A stretch of DNA of 5,957 bases from Myxococcales bacterium (GCA_020430865.1 JAGQIY010000762.1:1-5957), one strand, 5' to 3'; positions 1-5,884 are shown, counted from the stretch's first letter. The notes: generated by a model from the letters alone, not told the origin. Translations and numbers: made by a program.

Positions 1-444
1 GAGGCCAACGCAGAACGAGTTCCGAGCCGCAAGGGTGAGATCCCGGGCGGCGGGCGGGAGCAGCGCAGCGCGGTGCTGGGACCCACGGACGCACCGACCA
101 ACTCCAGCGCCCTCGAGGTGGGGGAGCTCGGGGTGTCGCTGGTAGTGTTGCCTCGGGGTAATGCAGTCGATGACGCCTTGCGCCTCGGTCTGAGCGCTCA
201 AGGCGTTCGGTTCCTGGAGTCCGGCGAGCTGTATTTGCTGGACGCACCGGACGCCGCGACGGCGGCGGACTGGTTGCTGGCGGCGCCCGAGCGTCAGGCC
301 GTGGTCTGCGTGCCGACGATCGACACCTCGGGCATCAACGCTCTGATCGTGGCGGGCGCGCTCGAGGTGCTGACCCAGCCACTGGAATCGGGGAGCCTTG
401 CGAGGCGCCTGCGCCGAGCTGCTCGACGTCGCGGTCGCGGCTGA
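1..444 (+). CDS. C-terminal part of a degenerate receiver-like protein (5' end outside window)
   Basis: This frame is open from the first base and ends at TGA 442-444, so the gene probably begins upstream. A GTG at 73 would give a self-contained 123-residue protein, but it has no clear Shine-Dalgarno, and the codons before it keep mostly G/C third positions. The first ~45 residues are hydrophilic and linker-like. The rest alternates hydrophobic strands and helices (VSLVVLP, ELYLLDAP, AVVCVP) and ends in GALEVLTQPLESGSLARRLRRAARR. That ending resembles the last strand and helix of response-regulator receivers, where a Lys-Pro pair follows the strand; here Lys is Gln. I see no Asp at a convincing phosphoacceptor position. 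A phosphorylation-independent receiver-like domain at the end of a larger protein is the best reading, but the family assignment is tentative. The gene converges on the pseudo-GGDEF gene, with 4 bases between stops. Confidence 0.6.
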   Translation, partial: EANAERVPSRKGEIPGGGREQRSAVLGPTDAPTNSSALEVGELGVSLVVLPRGNAVDDALRLGLSAQGVRFLESGELYLLDAPDAATAADWLLAAPERQAVVCVPTIDTSGINALIVAGALEVLTQPLESGSLARRLRRAARRRGRG

Positions 445-448
445 CCCG

Positions 449-1348
449 TCAGACCCTGGTGTAGGCGCGGTCGACCAGGGTGAGCGCGGAGTCGCCGTCG
501 CGAGGTCCCACCGCGGTGCCCAGCGTTGCGGACACGTGAACCAGCTCGCCCTGGATGCGAAACGGCAGGCTGAGTGACTCGCGCAAGCGCTCCACCAGCA
601 GCTTGGTCTGCTCGAGCGGCTGAACCCCCCGCGCCCAGGCGAGCAATGTCCCGTCCTCCAGCAGCGTTCCGAGGTCCGACGGACCCAGGCAGTCGACGAA
701 GCGCGCCATCAGGGCCTCCGAAAGTATCCGTGCGGATTCTCCGGTGAAGAGCTCGCTCTCGTCTTCGTGCCCGATGCACACGCGCACCAGGGGAACCTGA
801 GCCTGCGAGGGCAGCGCCCGCTCCAGGGCTTCGGTGACCGTGGCCAGCATTCGATGACGGTTGACCAGGCCAGGACCAGGTACGCGCCCCGAGGCCTTCA
901 GACGGAAGCTCGCGCGCTCGAGCGCGTGCTTGACGCTGCGAGCGAGGCGCCGCGCGGACTGACTGGAGGCGTCCGTCGCGCCCTCTTCCAGCATCACCGT
1001 GGGGCAGGCCGGGGCGGCTTGAGTGAGCCGCGTGACGGCGTCCACCCAGCGTTGGTCCGAGGGGGCCAGGTCCACCAGGTTGATCGCATAATCGTAGCGC
1101 TTGGCCCGATCCGTGGCGGAGTCCAGACTCTCCACGTGGTGCACCCTGGCCTGCCTCCCCCAGATGGTGTGGATGGCGCGCCGCACGACGAACGCGCGCT
1201 CCACGTCGGGCATCACCAGCAGGATCGGTCCGCCGAGGCGGGGTGGAGGCTCGGAGATGCGCACCGCTCCCTGTCCGGAGAGCAGCCTCAGCAAGGGGCG
1301 CTCAGCCGCTTCGACGGCTTCTTCGGGGGGTAGGGAGAGGTTGCTCAC
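449..1348 (-). CDS. Pseudo-receiver / degenerate GGDEF domain protein
   Basis: A 299-residue protein from GTG 1348. The frame stays open to 1561, but that extension would overlap the maoC-like start and has poor coding character, so I chose 1348; its Shine-Dalgarno is weak (GAG seven bases upstream). Residues ~40-147 look like a receiver fold: strand ILLVMPD, then YDYAINLVDLAPSD in the phosphoacceptor strand region, then CPTVML. The last Lys-Pro motif is not apparent. Residues ~163-299 resemble a GGDEF domain: LVRVCIGHEDESELF corresponds to the metal-binding strand, and the end VHVSATLGTAVGPRDGDSALTLVDRAYTRV matches the usual GGDEF tail. The signature loop reads EDGTL (about 231-235) in place of GG(D/E)EF, and the inhibitory-site Arg is Gly. 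Diguanylate cyclase activity is therefore unlikely. I infer a binding or scaffold role. No membrane segment or signal peptide is seen. Confidence 0.75.
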   Translation of the reverse strand: MSNLSLPPEEAVEAAERPLLRLLSGQGAVRISEPPPRLGGPILLVMPDVERAFVVRRAIHTIWGRQARVHHVESLDSATDRAKRYDYAINLVDLAPSDQRWVDAVTRLTQAAPACPTVMLEEGATDASSQSARRLARSVKHALERASFRLKASGRVPGPGLVNRHRMLATVTEALERALPSQAQVPLVRVCIGHEDESELFTGESARILSEALMARFVDCLGPSDLGTLLEDGTLLAWARGVQPLEQTKLLVERLRESLSLPFRIQGELVHVSATLGTAVGPRDGDSALTLVDRAYTRV

Positions 1349-1366
1349 GGGAGTGCTCGGCGTGTT

Positions 1367-1409
1367 CGCGCCCTGGGGGCGCGAGGTTCTCCGAGGCTGT
1401 ATTGCCTCG
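1367..1409 (-). promoter_or_regulatory. Two tandem stem-loops in the leader of the pseudo-GGDEF gene
   Basis: Two perfect inverted repeats lie just upstream of the GTG at 1348. The first pairs 1367-1373 (CGCGCCC) with 1377-1383 (GGGCGCG) around a 3-base loop. The second pairs 1392-1397 (CGAGGC) with 1404-1409 (GCCTCG) around a 6-base loop. Neither is followed by a T-run on either strand, so they are not ordinary intrinsic terminators. If the minus-strand promoter lies beyond 1409, both would fold in the 5' untranslated leader, the nearer one 18 bases from the start codon, where it could affect translation. The function is inferred; GC-rich DNA also makes chance stems common. Confidence 0.35.
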
Positions 1410-1440
1410 ACGTGTCTGTAGAACGGCCAGCGCGCCTGCC

Positions 1441-1453
1441 TATGGAGTCCATA
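1441..1453. promoter_or_regulatory. 13-bp palindrome, candidate operator
   Basis: TATGGAGTCCATA is a perfect palindrome with 6-bp arms around a single central G. It is notably AT-richer than the surrounding DNA and lies in the divergent intergenic region, 77 bases before the maoC-like ATG and 92 bases before the GTG of the pseudo-GGDEF gene. It is suitably placed for a dimeric regulator acting on either gene. A shorter dyad (CCGCT/AGCGG, 1473-1486) lies nearby. No matching sigma-70 -35/-10 pair was identified with confidence. Confidence 0.3.
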
Positions 1454-1530
1454 TCGCTCGATTTCGTGAGTACCGCTTCGCAGCGGGCAAAAACCCTGGG
1501 CTCCTGAGCTGGTTTCCTTAGAGTGCCCCC

Positions 1531-1995
1531 ATGAGCGACTCCCCCAAGGTGTTCTCTTCACTGGAAGAAGTGAAGGCTGCCGTGGGCGCCGAGCTGGGCC
1601 CCACGGAGTACATCGAGATCGACCAGCAGCGTGTGAACCAGTTCGCCGATGCGACCGGGGACCACCAGTGGATCCACGTGGACGTGGAGCGCGCGAAGTC
1701 GGGGCCGTTCGGCGGCACCATCGCCCACGGCTACCTCACGCTGTCGCTCTCGAGCTACTTCATGCCGCGGCTCATCCGCGTCGACAACATCTCCATGGGC
1801 CTCAACTACGGCGTGAACAAGGTGCGCTTTCCGGCGCCCGTGCGCGTCGGCAGTCGTCTGCGCGCTCGCGGCCAGATCGCCAGCGTCGAGGACGTCAAGG
1901 GCGGCATCCAGGTGTGCATCGTGATCACGCTGGAGGTCGAGGGGCAGGCGAAGCCGGCCTGCGTGATCGAGTCACTGAGTCGGTTCCTGGCTTAG
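1531..1995 (+). CDS. MaoC/NodN-like (R)-specific enoyl-CoA hydratase
   Basis: A 154-residue single hotdog-domain protein, the normal length for the small MaoC-like dehydratases. It would hydrate trans-2-enoyl-CoA to (R)-3-hydroxyacyl-CoA in the cytoplasm. The hydratase-2 motif is clear at residues 37-51 (QFADATGDHQWIHVD), with catalytic Asp44 and His49 in the usual spacing. It is followed by GPFGGTIAHGYLTLSL (58-73), which shapes the acyl-CoA pocket, and NYGVNKVRFPAPVRVGSRLRA (92-112), typical of this subfamily. From memory the sequence closely resembles Mycobacterium tuberculosis HtdZ (Rv0130) and rhizobial NodN. The ATG at 1531 has only a weak upstream GAG. The gene stands alone, divergent from the pseudo-GGDEF gene and convergent with uppS. 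No fatty-acid or polyhydroxyalkanoate genes flank it, so its physiological substrate cannot be told. Confidence 0.93.
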   Translation: MSDSPKVFSSLEEVKAAVGAELGPTEYIEIDQQRVNQFADATGDHQWIHVDVERAKSGPFGGTIAHGYLTLSLSSYFMPRLIRVDNISMGLNYGVNKVRFPAPVRVGSRLRARGQIASVEDVKGGIQVCIVITLEVEGQAKPACVIESLSRFLA

Positions 1996-2079
1996 CCGGG
2001 CGTTGAAGAACACGCTGCCAATCAGCAGCCTGTCACAGCCGGCGCTCCTCACCCCCATGAACGTGAGAGCTGGAAAGGC

Positions 2080-2122
2080 ACCAACAAAACGCAAACACGC
2101 GAGTCGATGACGACCCGCGTGT
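2080..2122 (-). terminator. Intrinsic terminator of uppS
   Basis: Read on the minus strand, a 12-bp stem formed by 2111-2122 and 2095-2106 closes a 4-base loop (2107-2110). The only imperfection becomes a G-U wobble in the minus-strand RNA, whereas on the plus strand it is an A-C mismatch. The stem is followed on the minus strand by the T-rich tract TTGCGTTTTGTTGG (2094-2081). It begins 22 bases past the uppS stop. The wobble polarity and the T-tract both indicate that it serves uppS rather than the convergent hydratase gene. Confidence 0.8.
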
Positions 2123-2144
2123 CGGCCTATCTGGCGTGTCTCGT

Positions 2145-2936
2145 TCAGCCCTGGCCGTTGGGGCGCAGGGGCTGGAAGGTCTTGCTACCCTCTTCGGCGA
2201 CCTGAGCCGAGGTGCGGCCGAAGCGGCGCTCCTTGGTGGCGTAGCGGCGCACGCACTCGATGAACGTGTCCTCCTTGAAATCGGGCCACATGATGTCGAG
2301 GAACGCGAGCTCCGCGTAGGCCGCCTCGAACAGCAGGAAGTCGCTGAGTCGCGCCTCGCCGCCGGTGCGGATCAGCAGGTCGACGTCGGGGAGGGAGTGC
2401 GTGGTCATTTCCCTGTGGAAGAAATTCTCGTCGATCTCTTCGGGCAGCACCAGGCCGGCTCGAGCGCGCACCGCCAGGGCCCGCGCTGCGTTCACGATGT
2501 CCTGGCGTCCGCCGTAGGACAGCGCGAGGCTGAGGGTCATGCGATCGCCATCGGAGCAGTAGTCGATAACGTGCTCGACGGCCCGCCGGGTGTGGCTCGG
2601 CAGGTCTTCGATCTCTCCCACCACGTTCACGCGGATACCGTTCTCTCGGAGCTCCGCTTTCTCCTTCTCGGCGAACTCCACCAGCAGGCGCATCAGCGCC
2701 TCGACCTCGATGCTCGGGCGCTGCCAGTTGGCGTTGCTGAAGGCGTACAGCGTCAGGTACTCGATCTCTTGCTCGCGACAGGTGGTCACAGCTTCGCGCA
2801 CGGCGTTGGCGCCCTCGGCGTGCCCCTCGGCGCGCTCCAGGCCTCGGGCCTGAGCCCAGCGTCCGTTGCCGTCCATGATGATGGCGACGTGACGGGGACG
2901 AACGGCTTTGTCGAACAGTGGGTTGGCTTCTTTCAC
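2145..2936 (-). CDS. uppS: Undecaprenyl diphosphate synthase (cis-prenyltransferase)
   Basis: A 263-residue UppS, which condenses eight isopentenyl diphosphates onto farnesyl diphosphate to make the C55 lipid carrier precursor for peptidoglycan and surface polysaccharides. The catalytic loop HVAIIMDGNGRWA carries Asp22, with Asn24 and Arg26. Other conserved residues include His39, Phe66-Ser67, Asn70-Trp71-Arg73, Glu77, and RTGGEARLS (Arg190, Arg196, Ser198) with Glu209 as the Mg ligand. All sit at a constant offset of four from E. coli numbering. Two deviations are visible: the usual Ser/Thr-Glu-Asn before Trp71 reads Asn-Ala-Asn, and the usual Asn after Ser198 is Asp. The frame extends to a GTG at 3002, but GTG 2936 has a GAGGT Shine-Dalgarno five bases upstream and gives the normal family length. 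The usual partner cdsA is absent; a terminator follows directly. Confidence 0.96.
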   Translation of the reverse strand: MKEANPLFDKAVRPRHVAIIMDGNGRWAQARGLERAEGHAEGANAVREAVTTCREQEIEYLTLYAFSNANWQRPSIEVEALMRLLVEFAEKEKAELRENGIRVNVVGEIEDLPSHTRRAVEHVIDYCSDGDRMTLSLALSYGGRQDIVNAARALAVRARAGLVLPEEIDENFFHREMTTHSLPDVDLLIRTGGEARLSDFLLFEAAYAELAFLDIMWPDFKEDTFIECVRRYATKERRFGRTSAQVAEEGSKTFQPLRPNGQG

Positions 2937-2941
2937 GAATG

Positions 2942-2946
2942 ACCTC
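2942..2946 (-). promoter_or_regulatory. uppS: Shine-Dalgarno site deciding the uppS start
   Basis: On the minus strand GAGGT lies five bases upstream of the GTG at 2936. The alternative upstream GTG at 3002 has no comparable site, and the extra 22 residues (MAPSDPAAALCVARSEHPSRSF) do not resemble UppS. Confidence 0.6.
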
Positions 2947-3252
2947 GAAGGATGTTCAGACCGTGCAACGCAGAGCGCCGCAGCTGGGTCGCTGGGAGCC
3001 ACGACGAGTGGCTCACCAGTAAGCTAGGGGAGCTTTGCGCGGATCCTCGGCAGGGAATGTGGAGGTTTCGAGGAGAACCCAGTGATAGCCGCATCGTACT
3101 CGCGGTTTCTCGAAATCTTGAGCGTTTCCGGGGTTTTATCCGGGGGTGAGGAGCTCCGGTCGAGCGCCCGTGCAGCGCCCAGGAGTGCCGGTTCCTCCCG
3201 CTTCTTCCGCTTCCTGCGACCGAGCGTCGCAGCTAGCGTGGGTGTGTTCGAC
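2947..3252. other. Intergenic region between histidine kinase and uppS, no convincing gene
   Basis: About 300 bp with no convincing coding sequence. On the plus strand a GTG at 3082 is preceded by GAGGAG six bases upstream, but the product (77 residues, rich in Ser/Arg/Phe) runs antisense into the kinase 3' end and resembles nothing known. Two small dyads occur: AAGCT/AGCTT at 3021-3035 and CTGCGAC/GTCGCAG at 3214-3232. The second lies 21 bases past the kinase stop and may mark its transcript end, but no T-run follows on the minus strand. The uppS promoter is presumably here; I could not identify convincing -35/-10 boxes. Confidence 0.5.
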
Positions 3253-4710
3253 TCAACCCCTGGTGAAGCTGCCGCCCACCTTGAGCGCCACGTCGCGCAG
3301 GCTGGCGTGGGGTAGCGTCAGTCGGAACTCGACGTTCGGTGGGCCCGGCTGAACCAGCTCGACCTGGCCGCTGTGGGCCTCGGCGACGGCGCGCGCGATG
3401 CCGAGGCCCAGGCCGGTGCCGCCCTTGTCTTGCCGTGTGGTAACGAAGCGCGCGAAGACGCGCTTGACCATGCGGGCCGGGACTTCGCCCTGGTTGATCA
3501 CGCTGAGCGTGACGTCGTCCTTCTTGCGCTCGAGCACGACGTCGATGGGCGTGCCCCTGGGGGAGTGCACCAGGGCGTTCTCCAGTAGGTTGGCCACGGC
3601 GCGCCCCAGCCAGGTCGCGTCGCCGCGCACCTTGGCGTCCTTCTTCACGGTGACCTGCAGGCGTTCGCGCCCCTCCAGGCCCTTCGTCGAGGCGAGCAGG
3701 AGGTCGCCCATGTCGAGCACGTCGAACTCTTCGATGCCCCGCGCCTCGATCTGCGCCAGGTTCAACAGGTCGTTCAGCAGTCGCTCGATGCGGGCCGTCG
3801 CTTCACGGATGCGCTTGACGAAGCGGCGGGCCTCCTCGGGCTCTTCGAGGGCGCCTTCTTCGTCGAGGATCTCGGCGCTGGCGCGGATCGCCGCCACGGG
3901 GTTCTTCAGCTCGTGCCCGAGATCGGCAGCGAAGGTCTCGACGAAGGGGCGCCCCTCCAGCTGTCTCCGCATGGAATCGATGCTCTGGGTGAGCTTGGTG
4001 ACCTCGCGGCCGAACGCCGGGGGCGGAGCCGCCGTGCGCTCCCCGGCGCTCACTCGCTCACTGAACTCCGTGAGCGCGACGATGGGGCGCGCGATGGTGT
4101 GCCCGATCCAGACAGCCGCTGCGGCTGCGGCGGCGCCGAGGACCAGGCTGATCACCAGCACCGTGGGAGCGAAGTCCGCGAGCATGCGCTGCATCACCAC
4201 CGTCGGCTTGACGACGCGCACCGAGCCGACCACATGACCCTTGGCGTGGATCGGCACGTCGACGTGCACGGTGCCTGGCTGATTGGCCTGGCTCAGGGTA
4301 TCGCGCGGAAACACCAGTCGCCCCTGGGGGTCCAGCACCTCGAGCCGCAGCGCCGCGCCGCGGTTACGCTCCGTCTCCAGGCGTGTGATGGCGCCGTCGA
4401 GGCCAGAGCCCGTACGCAGCATGTCGCCTTCCAGCAGGCTCGCCACCAGCTTCGCTTCGTCCTCCGCAGCCTGCTTTGCGAAGCGCACCGCGCGCGCTTC
4501 GATGCGGTCGATCACCATGATGCCCAGCCCGAAAGCGAAGGTGCCGACGATGGCGGAGAGCGCCAGGAACACCTGCATGCGTACCGACATGCCGCGGCTG
4601 AGGCTCTTCAGCAGGCGACTCGCGATGAACGCGACGAACAGGATGATGGCGATCGCCGTGCCAGCGACGATCACCAAGCGCAGGATCTCGGGGCTCTGCG
4701 TGCCGCTCAA
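3253..4710 (-). CDS. Membrane sensor histidine kinase (HAMP, HisKA, HATPase), CreC-like
   Basis: A 485-residue kinase, partner of the adjacent response regulator. In order: TM1 (~11-33), a basic cytoplasmic turn, TM2 (~45-67), an extracytoplasmic sensor region (~69-180, containing LRLEVLDPQGRLVFP as in small cache/PDC-type domains), TM3 (~182-203, with an Ala run), HAMP (~204-255), HisKA with phosphoacceptor His266 in DLGHELKNP, the N box NLLENALVHSP (Asn378), the G1-equivalent INQGEV, the F box VFARF, and the G2 box GGTGLGLG (~430-437). The G1 box has Asn instead of Asp and lacks the second Gly, a loose version seen in some active kinases. The kinase core resembles CreC. The TTG start at 4710 overlaps the regulator stop (TTGA) and implies translational coupling. 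An ATG at 4590 would remove TM1, but lacks a Shine-Dalgarno and leaves an unexplained 117-bp gap. Confidence 0.93.
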   Translation of the reverse strand: MSGTQSPEILRLVIVAGTAIAIILFVAFIASRLLKSLSRGMSVRMQVFLALSAIVGTFAFGLGIMVIDRIEARAVRFAKQAAEDEAKLVASLLEGDMLRTGSGLDGAITRLETERNRGAALRLEVLDPQGRLVFPRDTLSQANQPGTVHVDVPIHAKGHVVGSVRVVKPTVVMQRMLADFAPTVLVISLVLGAAAAAAAVWIGHTIARPIVALTEFSERVSAGERTAAPPPAFGREVTKLTQSIDSMRRQLEGRPFVETFAADLGHELKNPVAAIRASAEILDEEGALEEPEEARRFVKRIREATARIERLLNDLLNLAQIEARGIEEFDVLDMGDLLLASTKGLEGRERLQVTVKKDAKVRGDATWLGRAVANLLENALVHSPRGTPIDVVLERKKDDVTLSVINQGEVPARMVKRVFARFVTTRQDKGGTGLGLGIARAVAEAHSGQVELVQPGPPNVEFRLTLPHASLRDVALKVGGSFTRG

Positions 4711-5384
4711 TGCGACCCATCTCCAACCCGGTAGCCAACCCCGCGCACGGTCTCGATCAACCCAGCGTCGCCGCCTGCGTCGCTCAGCTTGCGACGCAGG
4801 GACTTGACATGGGAGTCCACCGTGCGGTCCGTGATCGCGAAGCCGTCGCCCCACACGCGATCGATGAGCTGCGCTCGCGTGTAGACTCTCCCGGGGTTGT
4901 CCAGCAACGCCACCAGCAGGTCGAACTCGACGCGGGTCAGATCCACGATCTGACCGTTCACCTCGGCGCGGCGCGAAGCCTCGTCGACGGCCAGCGGCGG
5001 GCCTTCACGTCTGGCGGCCGGCTCCGGACGCGCGCGCCTCAAGACGGCGCGCACGCGAGCGACGACTTCCCGTGGGGAAAAAGGCTTCGGGACGTAGTCG
5101 TCGGCGCCGGTCTCCAGTGCGGCCACCCGGTCGGCCTCTCCGTCGCGGCTGGAGAGCACGATGATCGGGGTCAGATCGCCGTCGCGTCGCAGCTTTCCAA
5201 TCAGGTCAAAGCCGCTCCCGTCGGGCAACATCAGGTCGAGCACCACCAGGTCGGTGTCCAGTTGTGTCTCAGCCTCGGCGATGGTTGCGGCGGTGACCAC
5301 GCTGAAGCCATCTCGCTTGAGCGCATAGGCTACCGACTCGCTGATCGCGGGTTCGTCTTCGACTACGAGGATCCGTTGGGCCAT
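4707..5384 (-). CDS. OmpR/PhoB-family response regulator, CreB-like
   Basis: A 225-residue DNA-binding response regulator of normal family length. The receiver domain (1-117) has the acidic pair Asp10-Glu11, phosphoacceptor Asp50 in LVVLDLMLPDGSG, Ser78 as the switch Ser/Thr, and Lys100 in GADDYVPKPFSPREV. The winged-helix domain (~130-223) shows LTRVEFDLLVALLDNPGRVYTR, DRTVDSHVKSLRRKL in the recognition region, and the wing ETVRGVGYRV. The segments around PKPFSPREV and LTRVEFDLL are strikingly like E. coli CreB. The frame is open for another 99 codons upstream to 5681, but that stretch has weak third-position GC bias and no homology that I recognise; ATG 5384 starts exactly at the canonical receiver N-terminus (MAQRILVVEDE). 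The gene is the first of an operon with the histidine kinase and divergent from the exported-protein gene. Activation by phosphotransfer from that kinase is expected. Confidence 0.95.
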   Translation of the reverse strand: MAQRILVVEDEPAISESVAYALKRDGFSVVTAATIAEAETQLDTDLVVLDLMLPDGSGFDLIGKLRRDGDLTPIIVLSSRDGEADRVAALETGADDYVPKPFSPREVVARVRAVLRRARPEPAARREGPPLAVDEASRRAEVNGQIVDLTRVEFDLLVALLDNPGRVYTRAQLIDRVWGDGFAITDRTVDSHVKSLRRKLSDAGGDAGLIETVRGVGYRVGDGSH

Positions 5385-5671
5385 CTGCAAACTTTTCCGC
5401 TCGGTGATGCGTGCTCGAAGCGCGCTCCAGACATCTAGCGCGGCAGTCCCTTCGAGCCCAAGCAGTATGACTCGCATCTTTCCAGTGTCGGTAGCCGAGC
5501 TTGAATTGGCCTCGCTCACCGGGCACGCTCGCTTTCGGCGGAACGCCTCGCAGGTGGCTCGCATGCCGACGTTCCGTGCCTTGACGACCGCGCGCGTCGC
5601 GCGGTGGTGCTCGACGGCCGAGCGAGTGACGTGGGGGCTAGCCGGCTCTCTCTTCGAACCTGGGGTTGATG
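5385..5671. other. Divergent intergenic region (response regulator / exported protein)
   Basis: A 287-bp region that must hold promoters for the two-component operon (minus) and the exported protein (plus). On the plus strand a -35-like TTGACG at 5581-5586 is visible, but no good -10 follows at 16-18 bp. A dyad lies directly after it (separate entry), and a smaller one (GCTCG/CGAGC) occupies 5609-5623. No convincing minus-strand promoter or direct-repeat PhoB-type box was recognised. Confidence 0.45.
5587..5605. promoter_or_regulatory. 19-bp inverted repeat, candidate operator
   Basis: Perfect 8-bp arms ACCGCGCG (5587-5594) and CGCGCGGT (5598-5605) flank CGT. The dyad begins immediately after a TTGACG -35-like hexamer and lies 66 bases before the exported-protein start, a position suited to a repressor operator. 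Its alternating CG composition makes chance occurrence more likely in this genome. Confidence 0.3.
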
Positions 5672-5884
5672 ATGGAAGCAAAGCGTTCGTTCAACGGGGT
5701 GCGTGTCGCGCTGAGCGGTGTGTTTGCAGCGGGGCTGGCGCTCAGCGCCATCCAGTGTTCTGCGGACAGCGGTTCGGCAAGTCAGGTCGGCAACGGTGGA
5801 TCTGGCGGTTCGAGCGGCTCCGGCAACGACGCCCGGCCAGCACGGCCGCTGCGCCCAGCGAACCGTGGAGCACCGACTGGGTGA
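5672..5884 (+). CDS. Exported protein, probable lipoprotein, N-terminal part (frameshifted)
   Basis: ATG 5672 is preceded by GGGG (5662-5665) at a workable six-base spacing; ATG 5669 and TTG 5666 are in-frame alternatives. Residues 1-29 form a signal peptide: MEAKRSFNGVR, a hydrophobic core VALSGVFAAGLALSAI, then Cys29. The motif LSAIQC is a poor match to the canonical lipobox (Ala at -3, Gln at -1), so lipid attachment is possible but unproven. It is followed by a low-complexity linker GNGGSGGSSGSGND (~42-55), common in exported proteins of myxobacteria. From about residue 54 the frame turns Arg/Pro-rich (ARPARPLRPANRGAPTG) and stops at 5882-5884. This tail looks out of frame; the sensible continuation is in another frame, entered below. 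Function unknown. It is divergent from the two-component operon. Confidence 0.7.
   Translation: MEAKRSFNGVRVALSGVFAAGLALSAIQCSADSGSASQVGNGGSGGSSGSGNDARPARPLRPANRGAPTG

Noticed and set aside
767..1521. Plus-strand open frames opposite the pseudo-GGDEF gene (767-1333, 1101-1421, 1243-1521)
   Set aside because: Translations are Arg/Gly/Ser-rich without domain features; the minus-strand frame gives the coherent fold pattern.
1349..1561. N-terminal extension of the pseudo-GGDEF gene
   Set aside because: It overlaps the hydratase start, has weak codon bias and irregular composition, and would include the hairpins and palindrome; GTG 1348 is a simpler start.
2014..2029. GCTGC/GCAGC stem after the hydratase gene as a plus-strand terminator
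   Set aside because: Only 5 bp, 6-base loop, no T-run downstream.
2136..2942. 268-residue open frame on the plus strand across uppS
   Set aside because: It mirrors uppS almost exactly and has no recognisable domain; long antisense frames are expected opposite GC-rich genes.
3398..4807. Long plus-strand open frames opposite the histidine kinase (3398-4237, 3913-4734, 4283-4807)
   Set aside because: Arg/Ser- or His/Asp-rich translations without domain patterns, while the minus strand carries all kinase motifs.
4710..5438. 242-residue plus-strand open frame opposite the response regulator
   Set aside because: It lies opposite a textbook OmpR-family gene and has no own motif or convincing ribosome-binding site.
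5385..5681. 99-residue N-terminal extension of the response regulator
   Set aside because: The receiver begins at MAQRILVVEDE in all relatives I know; the extension has weak third-position GC bias and fills the region needed for promoters.
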